DNA from: Dorea longicatena
GTDB lineage: Bacteria; Bacillota; Clostridia; Lachnospirales; Lachnospiraceae
Direction: 5' to 3'
DNA: 64,000 nt
Assembly: GCF_024168045.1 (NCBI RefSeq)
Contig: NZ_CP100126.1
Coordinates: forward strand, 699,501 to 763,500
Both the position numbers and the translations under genes were made by a program. Positions 60,640 to 64,000 of this stretch are shown here, in pieces; positions within the stretch are counted from its first letter, which is position 1; each line of letters opens with the position of its first letter. The notes under the pieces are model-generated. The model saw only the letters and a list, made by a program, of their open reading frames with translations. It was not told where the DNA came from and ran no database searches.

Positions 60640-62103
60640 ATGAAATTAACCCAGTTACTGGAACGTTTAGAATATGAAGTAGTACAGGGAGATGATCAGA
60701 TTGAAGTTACAGAACTGATCAATGATTCCCGAAAAGTATCAGAAGGCAGCGTATTTGTATGTATCAGCGGAGCAGTGTCTGATGGACATACATATATAGA
60801 GCAGGTTGCAGAAAAAGGTGCAGCAGCTGTCATTGTAGAAAAGGATGTAGAAGCACCGGAAGGACTGACAGTGATCAAAGTAAAGGATACCCGTTATGCG
60901 CTGGCAATGACATCAGCAGCATATTTCGGATATCCGGCAGAAAAACTGAAAGTCATCGGAATCACAGGAACCAAAGGCAAGACAACAACAACATACATGG
61001 TCAAATCTATCCTGGAAGAAGTCGGTATCAGAGTCGGACTGATCGGTACGATCGAGGCAATCATCGGAGACAAGAGCATTCCGGCGAATAATACAACACC
61101 GGAATCTTATACTATTCAGAAATATTTTGCAGAGATGGTAGAAGCAGGATGCGAATGCGTTGTCATGGAAGTGTCTTCACAGGGACTGAAGCTTGACCGT
61201 ACAGCCGGCATTCCGTTTGAGATCGGAATCTTTACGAACCTTGGCGAAGATCACATCGGACCGAACGAACACAAAGACTTTGACGAGTATAAGTATTGCA
61301 AGAGCCTGTTGTTTAAACAGAGCAAGATCGGAATCGGCAATGTGGATGATAAATGGTTCAAAGACATTTTCAAAGATGCGACATGCGAAGTTGAGACATT
61401 CGGATTTTCTGATAAAGCAGATATCCGTGCCACAGATGTAAAACATATCTCCAGACCAGGATATCTGGGAGTACAGTATCATGTGGCAGGTCTTATGGAT
61501 TTTGACGTAGAGATTGATATTCCGGGAGATTTCAGCGTATATAACTCACTGACAGCAATCGCAGTATGCAGACATTTTGGTGTGCCGGTAGAAGATATCA
61601 AGAAGGCATTGAAAGTTGCAAGAGTTAAAGGCCGTATTGAGATGATCAAGGTATCTGACGACTTCACATTGATGATCGACTATGCACATAATGCAATGGC
61701 ACTGGAAAGTCTTCTTGATACATTAAGAGACTATCATCCGGAAAGAATCGTGACCGTATTCGGCTGCGGTGGCAACAGATCTAAGACAAGACGATATGAG
61801 ATGGGCGAAGTATCCGGTAAATTATCGGACTTTACGATCATCACATCGGACAACCCGAGATTTGAAGAGCCGCAGGCAATCATTGATGATATTGTAGTCG
61901 GTATGAAAAAGACAGATGGTAAATATATCACCATCTGTGACAGAAAAGAAGCAATTAAATATGCAATCGAACATGGCCGGCCGGGAGATGTCATCATCCT
62001 GGCAGGAAAAGGACATGAGACATATCAGGAAATCAAGGGTGTCAAGTATGATATGGATGAACGTGTTCTGATTAAGGAAGTATTAGAGGAATTAAAGAAA
62101 TAG
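60640..62103 (+). CDS. murE: UDP-MurNAc-L-Ala-D-Glu:meso-diaminopimelate ligase
   Basis: 487 aa. Adds meso-DAP to the peptidoglycan precursor with ATP. The N-terminal uridine-binding domain reads INDSRKVSEGSVFVCISGAVSDGH; the ATPase has the P-loop VIGITGTKGKTTTTYMVK, TTPESYTIQKYFAEM and MEVSSQGLKLDR with the carbamylated-lysine region CKSLLFKQ; the third domain has FGCGGNRSKTRR and TSDNPRFEEP. DNPR is the residue pattern that marks meso-DAP rather than lysine specificity. ddh at 15 kb makes the substrate. AGGAGG precedes the ATG; priA begins at the base after the stop. Confidence 0.96.
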   Translation: MKLTQLLERLEYEVVQGDDQIEVTELINDSRKVSEGSVFVCISGAVSDGHTYIEQVAEKGAAAVIVEKDVEAPEGLTVIKVKDTRYALAMTSAAYFGYPAEKLKVIGITGTKGKTTTTYMVKSILEEVGIRVGLIGTIEAIIGDKSIPANNTTPESYTIQKYFAEMVEAGCECVVMEVSSQGLKLDRTAGIPFEIGIFTNLGEDHIGPNEHKDFDEYKYCKSLLFKQSKIGIGNVDDKWFKDIFKDATCEVETFGFSDKADIRATDVKHISRPGYLGVQYHVAGLMDFDVEIDIPGDFSVYNSLTAIAVCRHFGVPVEDIKKALKVARVKGRIEMIKVSDDFTLMIDYAHNAMALESLLDTLRDYHPERIVTVFGCGGNRSKTRRYEMGEVSGKLSDFTIITSDNPRFEEPQAIIDDIVVGMKKTDGKYITICDRKEAIKYAIEHGRPGDVIILAGKGHETYQEIKGVKYDMDERVLIKEVLEELKK

Positions 62104-64000
62104 ATGTACGCTGATATTATCATCGATATTACGCATGAAAAATTAGATAAAGTCTTTCAATACCGCATCCCCTCTCATCTGGAGGGGATGCTTAAGGTTG
62201 GAACAGAAGTTGTGGTTCCGTTTGGTAAGGGAAATAAAGAAATCAACGGCTATGTGACAGGATTCTCTGAGCGTGCGGAGTATGCACCGGAGAAGATCAA
62301 GGAGATCTTAAGGATTGCCGAAGAAAGTGTAGCGATCGAGAGCAGACTGGTTGCATTGGCAGCCTGGATGAAAGAGTCTTATGGCGGAACAATGATCCAG
62401 GCGCTGAAGACCGTCCTTCCTATCAAGAAGAAGGAACGTGCGAAAGAAAAGCAGAAGGTAAGGCTGCTTTTGACGGAGGCAGAAGGAAAAGAAAAGCTGG
62501 AACTGTACCTGCATAAGAACCAGAGAGCGCGTGCGAGACTTCTGGCGGCACTTCTGGATCAGCCGGAACAGGACTATGATTTTCTGATCCATAAGCTGAA
62601 TCTGACAAGAAGTGTGATAAAAGCATTGGAAGAACAAAAAGTTCTGATACTGGAATCGGAACAGGTATACCGTAATCCGGTAATCTGTCAGCAGAAAGAG
62701 CAAAAAGAGATCATTTATACAGAAGAACAGCGGACGGCAATCCAGACATTTTCAAGGGATTATGAACAGGGACTTCGTAAGACCTATCTGTTATATGGTG
62801 TGACTGGAAGCGGTAAGACGGAAGTATATATGGAGATGATCGCCAAAGTCTTAAGTGAAGGCAGACAGGCGATTGTACTGATCCCGGAGATCGCACTGAC
62901 ATATCAGACGGTGATGCGGTTTTATACAAGATTCGGAGAACGTGTCTCTATTCTGAATTCCAGAATGTCCCAGGGAGAACGCTATGATCAGATGGAACGT
63001 GTGAAAAAAGGTGAGGTTGATATCATGATCGGTCCGAGATCTGCACTTTTCACACCATTTGAGAAACTGGGGCTGATCGTGATTGATGAGGAACATGAAC
63101 CGACTTATAAGAGCGAACAGGTACCGAGATTTCATGCAAGAGAGACAGCAATCGAGCGGGCAAGGATGGAAGGTGCCAGTGTGGTACTGGGTTCGGCAAC
63201 TCCCTCGCTGGAAGCATTTTATGCATGTGAATGCGGAAGATATCAGATGTTACGGCTTAAGATGCGTACCGGGAAACAGGAACTTCCGCAGGTATATGTG
63301 GCAGATATGCGGGAAGAATTAAAGCACGGGAACCGGTCAATCTTAAGTGACCGGCTGATAGAATTGATGCAGGATCGTCTGGATAAGAAGGAGCAGATGA
63401 TGCTTTTCCTTAACCGGAGGGGATATGCAGGTTTTGTTTCTTGCAGAGCCTGTGGATATGTAGTAAAATGTCCTCACTGTGATGTGTCTTTGTCGGTACA
63501 CAGAGGTGGTAAGATGGTCTGTCATTACTGTGGTTATGAGACACAGACAGTTCAGAATTGCCCATCTTGCGGTTCGGCGTATATCGGTGGTTTCAGGGCA
63601 GGAACACAGCAGATTGAAGAGATAGTGAAGCGCAAGTTTCCGCAGGCAAGGGTTCTTAGGATGGATATGGATACCACAAAAAACAAAGGCGGACATGAGA
63701 AGATTCTGTCGAAGTTTGCAGATGAAGAAGCAGACATTATGATCGGAACACAGATGATCGTAAAAGGGCATGATTTTCCGAATGTGACTTTGGTCGGAGT
63801 CCTGGCAGCAGATATGTCTCTGTATTCGGATGATTACCGTTCGGGAGAACGTACGTTTCAGCTGCTGACACAGGCGGCAGGGCGTGCAGGACGGGGAAGA
63901 CGTCCCGGGGAAGTAGTGATACAGACTTACAGTCCGGAGCATTACAGTATACAAATGGCTGCAAGACAGGATTATGAAGGATTTTATGAAAAAGAAATGA
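62104..64000 (+). CDS. priA: Primosomal protein N' (PriA helicase), 3' end outside window
   Basis: 632 codons are visible and the frame is still open at the right edge; a few tens of codons should be missing. PriA reloads the replisome at stalled forks. The N-terminal DNA-binding domain starts MYADIIIDITHEKLDKVFQY. Helicase motifs: Walker A YGVTGSGKTEVYMEM, the DEEH box LIVIDEEHEPTYKSE, LGSATPSLEAFYA, and MLFLNRRGYAGFVSCRACG. Two zinc-binding clusters follow, with CPHCDVSL, CHYCGY and CPSCGS, then FRAGTQQIEE and DEEADIMIGTQMIVKGHDFPNV. It begins directly after the murE stop, so it is translated from the same message. Confidence 0.96.
   Translation, partial: MYADIIIDITHEKLDKVFQYRIPSHLEGMLKVGTEVVVPFGKGNKEINGYVTGFSERAEYAPEKIKEILRIAEESVAIESRLVALAAWMKESYGGTMIQALKTVLPIKKKERAKEKQKVRLLLTEAEGKEKLELYLHKNQRARARLLAALLDQPEQDYDFLIHKLNLTRSVIKALEEQKVLILESEQVYRNPVICQQKEQKEIIYTEEQRTAIQTFSRDYEQGLRKTYLLYGVTGSGKTEVYMEMIAKVLSEGRQAIVLIPEIALTYQTVMRFYTRFGERVSILNSRMSQGERYDQMERVKKGEVDIMIGPRSALFTPFEKLGLIVIDEEHEPTYKSEQVPRFHARETAIERARMEGASVVLGSATPSLEAFYACECGRYQMLRLKMRTGKQELPQVYVADMREELKHGNRSILSDRLIELMQDRLDKKEQMMLFLNRRGYAGFVSCRACGYVVKCPHCDVSLSVHRGGKMVCHYCGYETQTVQNCPSCGSAYIGGFRAGTQQIEEIVKRKFPQARVLRMDMDTTKNKGGHEKILSKFADEEADIMIGTQMIVKGHDFPNVTLVGVLAADMSLYSDDYRSGERTFQLLTQAAGRAGRGRRPGEVVIQTYSPEHYSIQMAARQDYEGFYEKEM

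Noticed and set aside
1..64000. CRISPR array, prophage, integrative element or rRNA operon
   Set aside because: No regularly spaced repeats, phage structural genes, integrase or rRNA sequence was seen. The two homopolymer and repeat tracts found are inside coding sequence.

Overview
The window is a piece of a low-GC Gram-positive chromosome, most likely from a Lachnospiraceae-type gut Clostridia. Evidence: strong AGGAGG-type ribosome sites, frequent TTG/GTG starts, PPi-type phosphofructokinase, direct meso-diaminopimelate dehydrogenase with a DNPR-type MurE, a B12 riboswitch in front of a lipoprotein CbiK, and no oxygen-respiration genes. Assignment to a genus is not possible from the sequence alone. 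No transposase, integrase, phage module, rRNA or CRISPR array is visible, so the region reads as core genome with accessory islands.

Layout. 1-3300: end of a pyridoxamine kinase, tRNA-Arg(ACG), then a cobalamin riboswitch controlling a secreted cobaltochelatase and a second lipoprotein. 3.5-9.8 kb: PPi-phosphofructokinase, a pseudokinase/TPR membrane protein coupled to a surface Ig-like protein, and a glycosyltransferase. 9.8-14.8 kb: a 177-bp nested inverted repeat, an SseB-like gene, an ECF sigma/putative anti-sigma pair, a 2H phosphoesterase, a DUF4317-like gene and an ABC exporter. 15-18.4 kb: Ddh and a ThrE-type exporter. 18.7-23.8 kb: MetE-like methyltransferase and the TPP-riboswitch operon thiS-thiF-thiG-thiH-thiE. 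24-28.7 kb: MarR-TauE, HD phosphohydrolase, SGNH hydrolase, DMT exporter and LysR. 28.8-33.4 kb: MoxR ATPase, a vWA partner split by a frameshift at an A10 tract, and a subtilisin. 33.5-40.8 kb: oxidoreductases, a LysR/YeiH divergon, an alkyltransferase fusion and a YibE/F pair.

40.8-54 kb is the most distinctive part. A minus-strand LytTR two-component system faces an 11-gene plus-strand operon that appears to make and handle a cell-surface polysaccharide: pseudo-receiver, membrane protein, processive family-2 glycosyltransferase, bactofilin/BspA-LRR hybrid, SGNH/DHHW-like protein, membrane protein, VTC-domain protein, DUF4956 protein, CotH-kinase protein, UDP-GlcNAc 2-epimerase and an alpha/alpha-barrel hydrolase. 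Nearly all junctions overlap or are a few bases apart, with one clear promoter preceded by a palindrome. I infer a synthase-dependent, amino-sugar exopolysaccharide system with a phosphorylation or polyphosphate side-branch.

54-64 kb is housekeeping: CIRCE-controlled clpB coupled to a DinB polymerase, a YitT protein behind a structured leader, peptidase T, murE, and the start of priA, which runs off the window.
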